Part shown: piece after piece, positions 17,306 to 26,391 of the stretch
Numbering within the stretch: position 1 is the first letter of the stretch
Layout: every line of letters starts with the position of its first letter
Assembly (NCBI GenBank): GCA_019057475.1
Contig: DXJO01000004.1
Location: forward strand, 1-64,000
Direction: 5' to 3'
Length of the DNA stretch: 64,000 nt
DNA from: Candidatus Thorarchaeota archaeon
GTDB lineage: Archaea; Asgardarchaeota; Thorarchaeia; Thorarchaeales; Thorarchaeaceae
The notes under the pieces: model-generated
Database searches by the model: none
What the model saw: the letters and a program-made list of their open reading frames with translations, nothing else
Told to the model about the DNA's origin: nothing
Program-made: the position numbers and the translations under genes

Positions 17306-18112
17306 TCAGAATCCCATGCTGGTTAGGATTACAACTGCCGCGTTATTAAAGCCATGCGCAACAGTGGGACCGAGGATTGAGTATTTCCTCTTCTGTGCAA
17401 GATATCCCAAGAAGATACCAAGCATGAATCTAACGGGAAGTCCTATGAGATCCAAATGAACTGTTGCGAAGATGAAAGACGTAATGACTAGGGTCCAAAA
17501 CCGGTAATTCTTGTTCTTTGATCTGAAGTATATCTCCATTCTGCGCTGAAGGAAGCCTCTGAATAATAGCTCCTCAGAGAATCCAACGACTACAAACATC
17601 ACGACAACCCAGGCCACCAATTCCATTGGGTCTGACGCGAGGAACATATCCCCGGAACCATCGTCAGGGATACCAACTGTCGTGTTGATTATGTATGTAA
17701 CGATGAAGTTCAGTCCTAACATAACCCCGCCAACGAGAAGTCCCAATAATACGTCGATAACTGGGGAATCTGACTTAATCCCGATGTCTCCTAGGGGCAT
17801 GCTCCTTCTCCTTGCATCAAAGATTGGCGGCACGATGAAACCTAGCGATGCGATACTGAGTATCAAGAAAGTCCATGGGGCGAAGTAGATCGCAAAGGTG
17901 ACGAGGTCAATTGCAATAAGCCCTGCTGCAACCAGGAAAATCGCCATTACGAACGTGATTGCTATCACCAGGGCGAAACCAGCACCTGTGAGAAGCAGAA
18001 CACGGAATAGCCTATTCCCATCTACTTCTCGTTCTACTAGTGCCCCGGGTACGAAAATGTCGATACCTCGGTATTCACCTATCTCATAGATATCTGGGTC
18101 AGTGATAGCCAA
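17306..18112 (-). CDS. CPBP-family intramembrane metalloprotease
   Basis: A 268-residue protein with about eight hydrophobic segments and the CPBP (Rce1/Abi) catalytic motifs: GFSEELLFRGFLQR with Glu180, Glu181 and Arg185, FATVHLD with His219, and VAHGFNNA with His253 and Asn256/257. These make an intact intramembrane zinc site. The start is TTG at 18112 with AGAGGT upstream. Family roles include CAAX-type processing and bacteriocin immunity; the substrate here is unknown. A second CPBP protein is at 34946. Confidence 0.85.
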   Translation of the reverse strand: MAITDPDIYEIGEYRGIDIFVPGALVEREVDGNRLFRVLLLTGAGFALVIAITFVMAIFLVAAGLIAIDLVTFAIYFAPWTFLILSIASLGFIVPPIFDARRRSMPLGDIGIKSDSPVIDVLLGLLVGGVMLGLNFIVTYIINTTVGIPDDGSGDMFLASDPMELVAWVVVMFVVVGFSEELLFRGFLQRRMEIYFRSKNKNYRFWTLVITSFIFATVHLDLIGLPVRFMLGIFLGYLAQKRKYSILGPTVAHGFNNAAVVILTSMGF

Positions 18113-18200
18113 GCATGCGACCTCTCAAGTGGCTGCTTTGGAGCAGAGATAAGCATTTGGATGCCAGTCATCTATCTGCAGCTTGCTGGACTGTTGTTTT

Positions 18201-18599
18201 CTAAAGAAGCGGCGCTATCTTCTCACTTGCTGTCCTAGCGGCATACACAAGAAGTCCGGTCTTGACATTCTTGGAAGCAGCAAGTACCAGAATGGCCTTC
18301 TCACCAGCGCTCCTCATGATAATCAATCCCTTTTCATTAGTCATCAACACTTCTTCTAGAATCCCTTGGTCCATCCTCTCAGCCGCTAAGTCTGCCACTC
18401 CCAGAATCGATGCTGCCATAGCTGCAATTTCAGCTTCCTCCAAGCCTGCCGGCAGTGCTGATGCGATAGGCAAACCCTCTTTCGATAGGAGTATTGCTGC
18501 CTTGATTCCTGCAGCGGTCTGTGTAGCCTCTTCCATAATCTCCTTGATTTTCCCTTGAATCTGTTCGAAGTCCATATCGAACATGGCGGCCACACTCAC
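18201..18599 (-). CDS. roadblock/LC7-domain protein
   Basis: A 132-residue single roadblock/LC7 domain. Signs are the N-terminal helix (MDFEQIQGKIKEIMEE), GIKAAILLSKEGLPIAS, the central helix EEAEIAAMAASILGVADLAAE and a final strand-helix ILVLAASKNVKTGLLV. Such proteins bind and regulate Ras-like or MglA-type GTPases and are numerous in Asgard archaea. No GTPase gene is in this window, so the partner is elsewhere. It may be read with the CPBP gene 88 bp downstream. A TATA-like TTTTATAC lies about 15-25 bp upstream on the minus strand. Confidence 0.85.
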   Translation of the reverse strand: MSVAAMFDMDFEQIQGKIKEIMEEATQTAAGIKAAILLSKEGLPIASALPAGLEEAEIAAMAASILGVADLAAERMDQGILEEVLMTNEKGLIIMRSAGEKAILVLAASKNVKTGLLVYAARTASEKIAPLL

Positions 18600-18889
18600 A
18601 TCCCTAATCCTGAGTATAAAATCACCGTATTTATGCGCATTAATAAATCTATCACGGGGGGTATTCTCGGATGGATTAAGAGGGAGTTTCGCCCGCAGAT
18701 AGGGGTTCCAGAAATTTCAATCCAAGTTCGAATGGATCTTTACACGTTCACAGAATCTAACATAGCCCGCTACACCCAAACAAGTACACCCCAGTCGGGA
18801 TGCATGCTCGCAAGCCCATCGTTCTCTCGGTCCTGCAGGACATAGAAACACGCAAATGAAAGCAACAAGTATCACAGATGTGGAGCAAG

Positions 18890-19546
18890 ATGAACCAAGT
18901 ACACAAAATCGAACCGCTCGATTCCCCTAGAGATACGTCATCTTGGAAGAGGGGAACACGCGTGCTGGGTGTTGCTGAGAGCTTCAAGAAATCCGACAAG
19001 AAGGGCGTGGTTGCAGGGATTGTGATGCGTGGCGATATTCGAATTGATGGGACTGGGGTATGTCGTCCGACCGTTGGCGGGACCGATTCAACTGACGAGC
19101 TCATCTCGATGTATCATCGCCTTCGCCGGAGAGACATACGTGCCTGGATGCTGGGTGGTAGCGCCATATCGTGGTTCAACATCATAGACCTCGTTTCATT
19201 GCATGAGAATACGGGTGTGCCCATCGCCTGTGTGACCTACCATTCGTCAGAAGGCATCGAGAAATACCTCCGCGAATACTTTCCATCTGAGTGGGAGGAG
19301 CGCCTTGCGATATTGGAGCGTGCCGGAGAGCGAACTCTTGTTCCGTTGAGAAGTGGCTATTCGGTCTACATCAATAACATCGGAATGAGCTTGGAAAAGG
19401 CTCAGCGACTTGTGGATCTTTTCACACTGGATGGGAGAGTACCCGAGCCCATTCGAGTTGCACGTCTTCTTGCAGCCACATTGCGACAGGACTTGTATGA
19501 TACGGATCCTGAAGATATGGTTGGGTTGCGGGCTCTGCCTGATTAA
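18890..19546 (+). CDS. DUF99 family protein (endonuclease V-like fold)
   Basis: About 218 residues, a DUF99 protein widespread in archaea. Typical segments are RVLGVAESFKKSD, AGIVMRGDIRIDG, TVGGTDSTDELI, and ISWFNIIDL followed by PIACVTYHSSEG. DUF99 is related to endonuclease V in fold, but its activity is not established. I prefer the ATG at 18890, five bases after GGAG at 18882-18885, over the in-frame ATG at 18878. It is divergent from the roadblock gene, with about 290 bp between them. Confidence 0.85.
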   Translation: MNQVHKIEPLDSPRDTSSWKRGTRVLGVAESFKKSDKKGVVAGIVMRGDIRIDGTGVCRPTVGGTDSTDELISMYHRLRRRDIRAWMLGGSAISWFNIIDLVSLHENTGVPIACVTYHSSEGIEKYLREYFPSEWEERLAILERAGERTLVPLRSGYSVYINNIGMSLEKAQRLVDLFTLDGRVPEPIRVARLLAATLRQDLYDTDPEDMVGLRALPD

Positions 19547-19554
19547 GTTTCCAA

Positions 19555-20181
19555 TCAGGAATCGAGATTGATGCCCATCCTCTGTGCATTCGCTTCATGT
19601 TCTTTCAATAGAACTGTATAGACATCATCGAAGATAGGCACACTGAATGAATCAATTGCGCCTTGACTCGATACGAAGAATGGATGGAGCATCTTCGGGG
19701 ACACGCCGTTCCTCTCCATTGCAAGTGCGTGAACAAGCATATCAAATGTATCTGAAGCTCTAACAATCTGTGCCTCGATACTGTCAGGCGTGTTAAATTC
19801 CTCCCAGGCAGACTGTATCCTGTTTCCAGTCATTCCGAGCGGTTTCATCATGATGCCGAGCGCTTTTCTTTCTGCGTCTTGCTTGCCCCTCTTCATTGAC
19901 TCGCCGCCCAGCTGCAATGCTGTTTTCGGTATGTCCGATATCAGTGCTTCAGGCAAGTCGTGAACAATCGCTATCGTTAGCACTCGCGCCAGATCAACCT
20001 CTTTTCCATCACTCTTGAAACATTCGGCTAGGAGAAGCGAAATATGGGCAGTCCCCCACGCATGTGACGCGACAGATTCTCCATTGGAGTCCTGAACTCC
20101 CGCAAGTGCCCATCCAGTTCGTTTGAGATCTTTGAGCATTTCCCCTTGCAAAGACAGCGTTACGATATCTACAGCTTTCAT
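19555..20181 (-). CDS. HD-domain phosphohydrolase (YfbR/COG1896-like)
   Basis: About 208 residues with a full HD metal site: VASHAWGTAH (first His), VHDLPEALISDIP (HD) and a later Asp in RASDTFDML. It resembles YfbR-like 5'-deoxynucleotidases. I chose the ATG at 20181 because GGTGG lies six bases upstream and because a longer frame to 20238 would overlap the terminator hairpin of the gene behind it. Likely a cytosolic nucleotide phosphohydrolase; substrate not certain. Confidence 0.8.
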   Translation of the reverse strand: MKAVDIVTLSLQGEMLKDLKRTGWALAGVQDSNGESVASHAWGTAHISLLLAECFKSDGKEVDLARVLTIAIVHDLPEALISDIPKTALQLGGESMKRGKQDAERKALGIMMKPLGMTGNRIQSAWEEFNTPDSIEAQIVRASDTFDMLVHALAMERNGVSPKMLHPFFVSSQGAIDSFSVPIFDDVYTVLLKEHEANAQRMGINLDS

Positions 20182-20203
20182 GATTAGCCACCAGCTAGAA
20201 GGA

Positions 20204-20240
20204 AGAAAAAAGGGAGTTGAGGGGACATTTGCCCCCAACT
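20204..20240 (-). terminator. hairpin and T-run after the BMP-family gene
   Basis: On the minus strand, just after the stop at 20257, AGTTGGGGG pairs with CCCCTCAACT (one bulge, loop of about seven bases) and is followed within four bases by TTTTTTC. This is the form of an intrinsic terminator. It also separates the BMP gene from the HD gene on the same strand. Confidence 0.6.
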
Positions 20241-20256
20241 GAAGCCTGTGAAAATC

Positions 20257-21345
20257 TTATGGGAATGTGATTGTCCCATTGATTATAGCAGCTTGGTAAT
20301 CCTTGGTGGTGTTTGTCCACGACTCCATGATGTACGTGTTGCTGAACTGCAAATCCGTGATGTTAACGTACCCCGATTCTAGATTGTAATGGGTATGTGT
20401 TCCTCCTGGAAATTCATCCCACAGGGTCGAATTGATAAAATCATAGATTACGAAGTCGCTTCTCGGCATGACGCTTGTAGCAATCCAGGATCGGCCAAAG
20501 GCTATCTCTGGATTGGGTAGTCCATAGTAGTCCAGATTCATCTCTGCTGCAATTACGAGAGGCATCCTTTCGTTTTCCCCGTACAGCCTGGATCGGTTGG
20601 CGTCTTCCATCCCAAGGCGTACACCTAGCATGCTGGCTCTTACAGGAGTAAAGAGAATGCTTGCATCGTGAAAAATAAACGCACTGGAAACAAGAATTCT
20701 TGCGCGATCACTATTGTTGTAGCTCTCGATAGTCCAGGTATTGATGAGTGAAACGTCAAGATTGTACGTTGAATTGGCAGCCTCTACACCCATGAGGAAA
20801 CCATCAATCATTGCGTTGATATCATGGTCGTCCCTGACTGCCCGAATGATTCCAATGTTCTTCCTATCTTCATCATTTGCGGCGAGAAACGCAGCAAGAA
20901 CGCCTCCAAGAAAGGCTGCCTCTTCAATCGCGAATGTCGCTGATATTATGTTATCAGCATCAGCCTGACCACCTATGAGAGCAAACCTCTGTGTCGGAAA
21001 CGCACCAGCTACAGTCTGCAATGTAGAGGCCAACTCATCACCCAGAACCACGATGAGTTCATAATAGCCAGCTGCAGCATATTCCTCCATTAGAACACGT
21101 GCTTCTGCAACGGTTTCTGGAAACTCTTCGGGCGTCTGGATGTCCAAAGCCATATCGCCTGCAATCTCAAGCATGCCTTCCCATGCACTGTCTGCTACGC
21201 TCATATCACCTCTGCCGGGAGCTAAACTTACTAGCATGACATTATTTGGCCTGAAGGGGTTCGAAATCAAGAGAATTCCACCTACCGCTCCAAACACGAT
21301 TATTACGATTACCAAAGATGTCAGAAGGTTCACTCTTGAGCTCAC
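20257..21345 (-). CDS. BMP/PnrA-like substrate-binding protein, membrane anchored
   Basis: A 362-residue periplasmic-binding-type protein of the basic membrane protein family (Med, PnrA), which often binds nucleosides. A TM anchor at residues 9-27 is followed by SLAPGRGDMSVADSAWEGM, then ELIVVLGDELAS and FPTQRFALIGG, all in the family order, with AAFLGGVLAAFLA near 150. No lipobox Cys is present, so it is held by the TM helix. No transporter genes lie nearby; it may act as a solute receptor or with a distant ABC system. Confidence 0.8.
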   Translation of the reverse strand: MSSRVNLLTSLVIVIIVFGAVGGILLISNPFRPNNVMLVSLAPGRGDMSVADSAWEGMLEIAGDMALDIQTPEEFPETVAEARVLMEEYAAAGYYELIVVLGDELASTLQTVAGAFPTQRFALIGGQADADNIISATFAIEEAAFLGGVLAAFLAANDEDRKNIGIIRAVRDDHDINAMIDGFLMGVEAANSTYNLDVSLINTWTIESYNNSDRARILVSSAFIFHDASILFTPVRASMLGVRLGMEDANRSRLYGENERMPLVIAAEMNLDYYGLPNPEIAFGRSWIATSVMPRSDFVIYDFINSTLWDEFPGGTHTHYNLESGYVNITDLQFSNTYIMESWTNTTKDYQAAIINGTITFP

Positions 21346-21468
21346 ATTGCTATCTCCATAGGCATTGATGAACCACCGCTCGTGAGGCAGATTTAAACTT
21401 GTTGCTCATTGAAATCCGATTCGAGAGAATGTTGGACATTGATAGGGATTCAATCGCAGAAACATGAG

Positions 21469-21478
21469 CTATTTATAA
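21469..21478 (+). promoter_or_regulatory. TATA-like box for the tandem roadblock gene
   Basis: CTATTTATAA lies 46-55 bp before the GTG at 21524, at normal archaeal spacing for a leader of about 20 bases. The 178-bp gap between divergent genes holds nothing else that I can see. Confidence 0.5.
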
Positions 21479-21523
21479 CCGGGATGTGTACGGGCGAAAT
21501 AACGAAGGGAGCTGCTTCTAACA

Positions 21524-22240
21524 GTGGCCGCGAACACGCTAAGTGAGGTTGCAAACCTCCTCGAGGATGCATTGAACATCCATCAGTCAGTTAGACAGGT
21601 AGTGCTCTCTACCCAAGAAGGTGTGGTTGTTGCGTCCGTTTCCAAGGTTGAGGACAAGGACCCGCGACTGCTGGCAACTGTGTCAGCCGCCTTGCAATGG
21701 GCTGGTGCCACTACTCTGAGCTATATCGATAAAGGTAGGCCGACAGTCATGCTGCAATCCACGAGGATTGAACAGGTTCTAACTGTATTGCAGCCTCAGT
21801 ATCAATTGACGGTCGTATTGTCTAAAGGCGCTGATGCCGACCTTGATGTAGATGAAGTAATTCCTGCTTTCCAGTCCATAGCAACACGTATTCAACTCAT
21901 AATGGGGGCAAGCTCTGATTATAGTGGTGAGAGCATCCTAGGCAAGATCGTTGAGGCTATGCCAGAAGTGAGCCAAGCGATTCTTCTAACCATGGGTGGC
22001 CTGCCGCTTGGAGCAGTTGGATTTGAAAATCATATAGAGGTTGCCGCACTTGCCAGCTCCATGTTTGCCAATGGTTTGACATATTCGGACCACACAGACG
22101 CTATCATTGTAAGCACTGAGATGACTGACCTCTTAGTAGCAAAAGTGGACGATAAGAGATTGCTGCTGGTTGCTTGTCACGGATCTGACTCAGGTGAGCT
22201 ATGCCAACGCGTGAAAGAAATCCTGTTGTCCTACCCCTAG
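21524..22240 (+). CDS. tandem roadblock/LC7-domain protein
   Basis: A 238-residue protein with two roadblock-like domains in series. Domain 1 (about 1-115) has SVRQVVLSTQEGVVVASVS, then RLLATVSAALQWAG; domain 2 (about 130-238) has EVSQAILLTMGGLPLGAVG, then HIEVAALASSMFANG and RLLLVACHGS. Roadblock domains normally dimerise, so this gene encodes an internal pseudo-dimer, a platform for a small GTPase. The start is GTG with AAGGGAG at 21505-21511. Its stop shares the CTAG at 22237-22240 with the convergent regulator gene. Confidence 0.75.
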   Translation: MAANTLSEVANLLEDALNIHQSVRQVVLSTQEGVVVASVSKVEDKDPRLLATVSAALQWAGATTLSYIDKGRPTVMLQSTRIEQVLTVLQPQYQLTVVLSKGADADLDVDEVIPAFQSIATRIQLIMGASSDYSGESILGKIVEAMPEVSQAILLTMGGLPLGAVGFENHIEVAALASSMFANGLTYSDHTDAIIVSTEMTDLLVAKVDDKRLLLVACHGSDSGELCQRVKEILLSYP

Positions 22241-22944
22241 GTGCTCTCAATCTGTGCCCCTTCAGCGTCAATCGCTGTGTCGGGCTCCTCGTTCTCGAAG
22301 GTTTCGAACTGCCATTCTTTCAGGTTGATAGTGATGAAGCAATCCTTGCCGCGCTCTGGACAATCAATACGGATGGTGATGCGATCAGTAGTCTTCTCTC
22401 GCACTTCTGGGTTCATGCATCCATCTTCGAGCTTCTCCATGAGGAACAAAACGAAAGTTTCAGATATCATGTTGAGGCTTCCCTCTATCAGAGCTTGCCC
22501 AAGCTGGGCTAGATGATGACGTTTCTTGCGTCCCTCTTTCACAACTTTGACAAGACCTACTACTTCCATGCGTGAAACATGCCACCGGACCGTATCATGA
22601 TGGACACCCAATGCCTCTGCCATCTGCTCCTGATAGCAGCCGGGATTATTCACAACGAAAGCGAAGATTTTCTTGGCTGTATCACTCCGCATGGTGAGAT
22701 ACGCCATCTCTGCTTCTTGCGACCTGAGCATCTTCGGGAAGTAGAGTCTCTTGCCAGCGAACTTGATTGACTTGACGAGGCCCTCTCGTTCCAAAATCCT
22801 AAGGTGCCATGTCAACGTTCCAAGAGGTGACTCCAACATGTCTACGAGCTCAAGAAGATAGGTGCCGGGGTTCTCACAGAGGACTTGGAATAATTCCCTT
22901 CTGAACGGGTGAAGCAAGAGTGCTAGTCGTTTCTGCCTAGCCAT
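22237..22944 (-). CDS. two-domain winged-helix transcription regulator
   Basis: A 235-residue ArsR-like regulator with two winged helix-turn-helix domains. The first covers about 8-75 (HPFRRELFQVLCENPGTY, recognition helix GTLTWHLRILEREGLV) and the second about 88-150 (GVHHDTVRWHVSRMEVVGLV). The second half is less basic and may sense a ligand. Archaeal proteins of this plan act as DNA-binding repressors or activators. Its target is unknown; the divergent glmS gene, 174 bp away, is one possibility. Confidence 0.85.
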   Translation of the reverse strand: MARQKRLALLLHPFRRELFQVLCENPGTYLLELVDMLESPLGTLTWHLRILEREGLVKSIKFAGKRLYFPKMLRSQEAEMAYLTMRSDTAKKIFAFVVNNPGCYQEQMAEALGVHHDTVRWHVSRMEVVGLVKVVKEGRKKRHHLAQLGQALIEGSLNMISETFVLFLMEKLEDGCMNPEVREKTTDRITIRIDCPERGKDCFITINLKEWQFETFENEEPDTAIDAEGAQIEST

Positions 22945-23056
22945 TTCCCTATCCTCTCATGTGGCTCCTTGGTTGAGTTGAGCATTCCGCGATAAAAGGG
23001 CTTCGACAGGAACCATGAGCCGCTCAATTCCGTAGGGTAAATTCGTAATGATAGAA

Positions 23057-23066
23057 CCTTTTATTA
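23057..23066 (+). promoter_or_regulatory. TATA-like box for glmS
   Basis: CCTTTTATTA lies about 55 bp before the TTG start of glmS in the divergent gap. Position and composition fit an archaeal promoter; no operator is evident. Confidence 0.35.
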
Positions 23067-23118
23067 TGAACTGAAACCAACTTTGAGCGTCGAGTACTCA
23101 CGATTCTGAGGGAGCACC

Positions 23119-24951
23119 TTGTGTGGCATCACCGGTATAGTCAGTCGCAATCGCACTAACATAGGCGAGATTCTTGTAAAGTGCGGCAGGAAGCTAACCT
23201 ACAGAGGCTATGACTCAGTAGGCGTGGCAACTGTTCATAATGGCGTTGTGGACCTGAGGAAGGATGTAGGCACAATCGATGAGGTGAATACCCAGCTAGG
23301 TCTCTCAAAGATGCCCGGCGACCGTGGGATTACTCAGCTACGTTGGGCCACATATGGTGCTCCAACAAAAGTGAACGCGCAGCCCCACTTTGGTTGTGAT
23401 GAGGTTCTTTACGGTGCGCACAATGGCAATCTGCACAACTATTACGAATACAGACAGGAGCTAATCGATGCAGGTCACATCGTGAGGTCTGAGAATGATG
23501 GCGAGCTTTGTGTGCATGCAGTGGATAAGTACTTTGAAAAAACGGGCGACATGTTTGAAGCAGTTCGCCTTTCGACACACGATTTGAAGGGGGCTTTTGC
23601 ATATGCTGTTGGGAGGGCTGATACCAAGGAAGTATACGCAGTCAAGATGGGATCGTCTTTGGTTGCAGGAGTCGGCACGGATGAAACCATTGTATCCAGT
23701 GACCTACCTTCAATCCTTCCAGTTACCAACCGAGTGATTTACCTTCAGGATGGTGAGATGGTGGTTCTTAGACCTGAAGGAGTAAAGGTCTATAGAGTTG
23801 AGGACGGAAAAGAGCTCGATAGAACTCCAGAGGTTTCCAAAGTTGATGCCCACGCGGCGGAGAAGGGAGGATTCCCACACTTCATGCTCAAAGAGATAAA
23901 TGAACAACCAACAATCGTTCAAGATGTAATGGGACTGCTTCAAGGGGCCAAGTGTGATGAATGGCTCAGAATGATTGAGGACGCGAACCGGGTCTACTTG
24001 GTCGCCTGTGGTTCATCGCATAATGCAGGGATTGTTGGCACATACTACTTCAATCGGCTGGCAGGCCTTCCACTGATTCACGCTATCGGTGGACAGTTCG
24101 AGCCAATGTACGCAAACACACTTGATGATGACAGTCTGTGCGTTCTGGTGTCTCAAAGCGGTGAAACCAAGGATATTCTGAACACACTCAATCTCATCAG
24201 AAACGGAGGCCGAGGCAAGACACTGGGCGTTGTGAATGTTATTGGCAGCACCCTAATGTTTAACGCAGACTCCTACATCCCCATGGGATGCGGATACGAA
24301 GTCAGTGTGCCGGCAACAAAGACCTACTACTCACAAACAGTCATCTTCGCCTACTTGGCTGCCAAGCTTGGCGAGAGAAACGGCACTCTCGACCCGAAAG
24401 AGAGTAGAGCCGTAATCAATAGCCTAGCGAATGATTTGCCTTCAATGACACAGAAAACCATCGACGTAGCGGGCATCCAGACTAAGGAGCTTGCTAGGAC
24501 GCTGGTTGATGTATCTGATCTCTACTGCCTAGGATACGGCTTCACTGATGGCGTAGCGAGGGAAGGAGCTCTTAAGATCAAGGAGATCTGCTACAATCAT
24601 TGTGAAGGCATGTATAGTTCGGAGTTCAAGCATGGTCCACTCAGCATTGTAACGGATGGTTATCCTGTAATCTTCGTCACAACTCCTGAAGACAGCTGGA
24701 TGGTAATCAACCATATCAATGAAATAGCATGCCGGGGCGGGCGTACGATAATCGTCGGCGAGAGGGAAGAAAAACTTACTCCTTACGTGACAAGAAGCGT
24801 TGACTATCTGGAGGTTCCCAAAGCCGACCTCCTGCTAAATCCAATTCTTGACATTATTCCACTGCAGCTCTTGAGCTACTTCCTCTCAGTTGACAAAGGG
24901 ATCAATCCAGATCTTCCAAGGAATCTGTCTAAGACTCTTACTGTTGACTGA
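23119..24951 (+). CDS. glmS: glutamine--fructose-6-phosphate aminotransferase
   Basis: A 610-residue GlmS making glucosamine 6-phosphate from fructose 6-phosphate and glutamine, the first step of amino-sugar synthesis. The glutaminase domain starts at Cys2 (MCGITGIV), with RWATYGAP and HNGNLHNY. Two SIS domains follow: ACGSSHNAG and SQSGETKD near residues 296-350, and LGYGFTDGVAREGALKIKE with EFKHGPLS near 475-515. The end PRNLSKTLTVD is canonical. The start is TTG so that Cys2 becomes N-terminal; GAGGGAG lies just upstream. Normal length. Confidence 0.95.
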   Translation: MCGITGIVSRNRTNIGEILVKCGRKLTYRGYDSVGVATVHNGVVDLRKDVGTIDEVNTQLGLSKMPGDRGITQLRWATYGAPTKVNAQPHFGCDEVLYGAHNGNLHNYYEYRQELIDAGHIVRSENDGELCVHAVDKYFEKTGDMFEAVRLSTHDLKGAFAYAVGRADTKEVYAVKMGSSLVAGVGTDETIVSSDLPSILPVTNRVIYLQDGEMVVLRPEGVKVYRVEDGKELDRTPEVSKVDAHAAEKGGFPHFMLKEINEQPTIVQDVMGLLQGAKCDEWLRMIEDANRVYLVACGSSHNAGIVGTYYFNRLAGLPLIHAIGGQFEPMYANTLDDDSLCVLVSQSGETKDILNTLNLIRNGGRGKTLGVVNVIGSTLMFNADSYIPMGCGYEVSVPATKTYYSQTVIFAYLAAKLGERNGTLDPKESRAVINSLANDLPSMTQKTIDVAGIQTKELARTLVDVSDLYCLGYGFTDGVAREGALKIKEICYNHCEGMYSSEFKHGPLSIVTDGYPVIFVTTPEDSWMVINHINEIACRGGRTIIVGEREEKLTPYVTRSVDYLEVPKADLLLNPILDIIPLQLLSYFLSVDKGINPDLPRNLSKTLTVD

Positions 24952-24965
24952 TGAATCTACTAGAC

Positions 24966-25376
24966 TTACTCACTCTCGCCGCCAGTTTCACCGATTCGAA
25001 TCGCTCTCATCGCAGGTGATGTTACGTTTCCTGCATCGAAGCCGTTTCGGATATTCTTCACTTCTTCATGGTCAACTTTGAATACGCCGAGTAGTTCATT
25101 CTTGTCAGCCAAAGCCCACTGACCGTAGATATGAAGATCCGTTTTGGTTTCACATTCCAGCAGACCCATATTTCCAGACCTCGACCACCAGCTTAGACAA
25201 TTGATTGCATGGCCAAGCTCTGCCATGTGCTCTCTCCAAAGCTCATTGAGGCGTGTTGGACCATGACGATTTCTGAAGGTGATTAGGAATACACCTTCCT
25301 TTCCCTCAATCTTGTTCCTGATTGTGGCCAGCTCAGTTTCCGAGAATAGTGACATCTGCCTCAGTCTTGCAGACAT
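24966..25376 (-). CDS. conserved-looking protein of unknown function
   Basis: A 136-residue soluble protein not recognised. It begins with a helical segment (LFSETELATIRNKIEG), followed by an alternating strand-helix pattern with NCLSWWSRSGNMGLLECE in the middle and a charged C-terminus. No TM, signal or metal motif is visible. It is divergent from the ATP-grasp gene, with only 27 bp between the starts, which suggests a shared promoter region. Confidence 0.55.
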   Translation of the reverse strand: MSARLRQMSLFSETELATIRNKIEGKEGVFLITFRNRHGPTRLNELWREHMAELGHAINCLSWWSRSGNMGLLECETKTDLHIYGQWALADKNELLGVFKVDHEEVKNIRNGFDAGNVTSPAMRAIRIGETGGESE

Positions 25377-25403
25377 GGGTAACCCTGTTAAAAGCGCCTC
25401 GCT

Positions 25404-26348
25404 ATGGATAAAAGGAGGATATGGTCATTACCATACTGGTTAGTATCTTTGACACCTCAGCGCCTCTCAAGAATCGGTCTTTTCTCATCGGACCCCTCGT
25501 CAAAGAGAGAGCGTGGTCTACAAGACGCTCTAGTTCGCTACGGGGTCCAAGTAACTCAAGTCATTCCTTGGAAGGTGGCTCGGGTGGCAGCCACGCACAA
25601 GCATCAAATCCTCCTAGACGGGAAGGACCTCACTAAACTTGAGCGTCTCATCGTGTTGGACCTGGGCGCCAATGACATTGGGGCGTTTTTCAGCCGCGTT
25701 GGTCTCTTGTTTGCATTAGTGGAGTTGGGCGTTGAGGTCGTGAATTCGGTGCCATCCATCCTGGTCATGCGGAATAAGGCTGAAACAATGAGAAAGCTGG
25801 TTTCAGCAGGTCTGCCTGTGCCTCATACACTGATCACTGAATCCATTGAGGATGCGGCTCAATTCGTACGGAGCAACTTCCCGTGTGTTCTGAAGCCAAT
25901 CACAGGATTCGGCGGAATGGGTGTACAACTCATTGACAAGAAATTCGATCTGGAGAACATCTACGACTATTTGAAGTTCCACAGTCAGCTTTTTGGCAAG
26001 GGTGCTTTTCTGCTCCAAGAGTATGTACGTAGCCCTGGGTATGACGTCCGTGCGCTTGTTTTGAACAATGAGATGATTGCAAGCATGCAGAGGGTACCCC
26101 GCGAGGGCATCGTGAGCAATATCCATTCCGGGGGTATCGCTCGCCCGAATGATGTGGACGTTAGTAGCCTCGCTGTGCAAGCGGCAAAAGCTGTGCGAGG
26201 AATGCTTGTGGGCGTTGATATCATACCGGATAAGAAGGGCAACCTCTGGGTCCTTGAAGTGAACGCCACGCCTGGATGGACTGGATTGCAGTCTGTGACT
26301 GACTTTGACATCACTAAAAGGATAGCCGACGTTCTATCCGAAGCCTGA
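25404..26348 (+). CDS. RimK/MptN-type ATP-grasp ligase
   Basis: A roughly 300-residue ATP-grasp amide ligase of the RimK group, which adds amino acids (often Glu) to a carboxylate. The ATP-grasp signs are VLKPITGFGGMGVQ (Lys and Gly-rich loop, about 158-171), LLQEYVRS and VLEVNATPGW with metal-binding Glu and Asn near 285. RIGLFSSDPS near residue 23 resembles the true RimK N-terminus. MptN and CofF, which glutamylate methanopterin and F420, are in this group and fit an F420-using archaeon. The start is uncertain: ATG at 25404, or TTG at 25449 after AGGAGG at 25413-25418. Confidence 0.8.
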   Translation: MDKRRIWSLPYWLVSLTPQRLSRIGLFSSDPSSKRERGLQDALVRYGVQVTQVIPWKVARVAATHKHQILLDGKDLTKLERLIVLDLGANDIGAFFSRVGLLFALVELGVEVVNSVPSILVMRNKAETMRKLVSAGLPVPHTLITESIEDAAQFVRSNFPCVLKPITGFGGMGVQLIDKKFDLENIYDYLKFHSQLFGKGAFLLQEYVRSPGYDVRALVLNNEMIASMQRVPREGIVSNIHSGGIARPNDVDVSSLAVQAAKAVRGMLVGVDIIPDKKGNLWVLEVNATPGWTGLQSVTDFDITKRIADVLSEA

Positions 26349-26391
26349 TTACACAGTTCCTCGAGTCTGGGAGTGACTCGAACCGCGTCTT

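Noticed and set aside
20182-20238. Longer N-terminus for the HD-domain gene
   Set aside because: The added 19 residues are not family-like and run through the terminator hairpin of the BMP gene.
25421-25636. Short frame MVITILVSIFDTSAPLK starting just after AGGAGG in the ATP-grasp gene
   Set aside because: Only two bases separate it from the Shine-Dalgarno site, and after about 20 residues it becomes low-complexity. The ATP-grasp frame carries all family motifs. A frameshift at the N-terminus is possible but not shown.
26365-26385. GACTCGAACC, like the T-arm of a minus-strand tRNA
   Set aside because: No cloverleaf can be built: the needed G/C-rich stem is missing and the coiled-coil gene starts within 20 bp.
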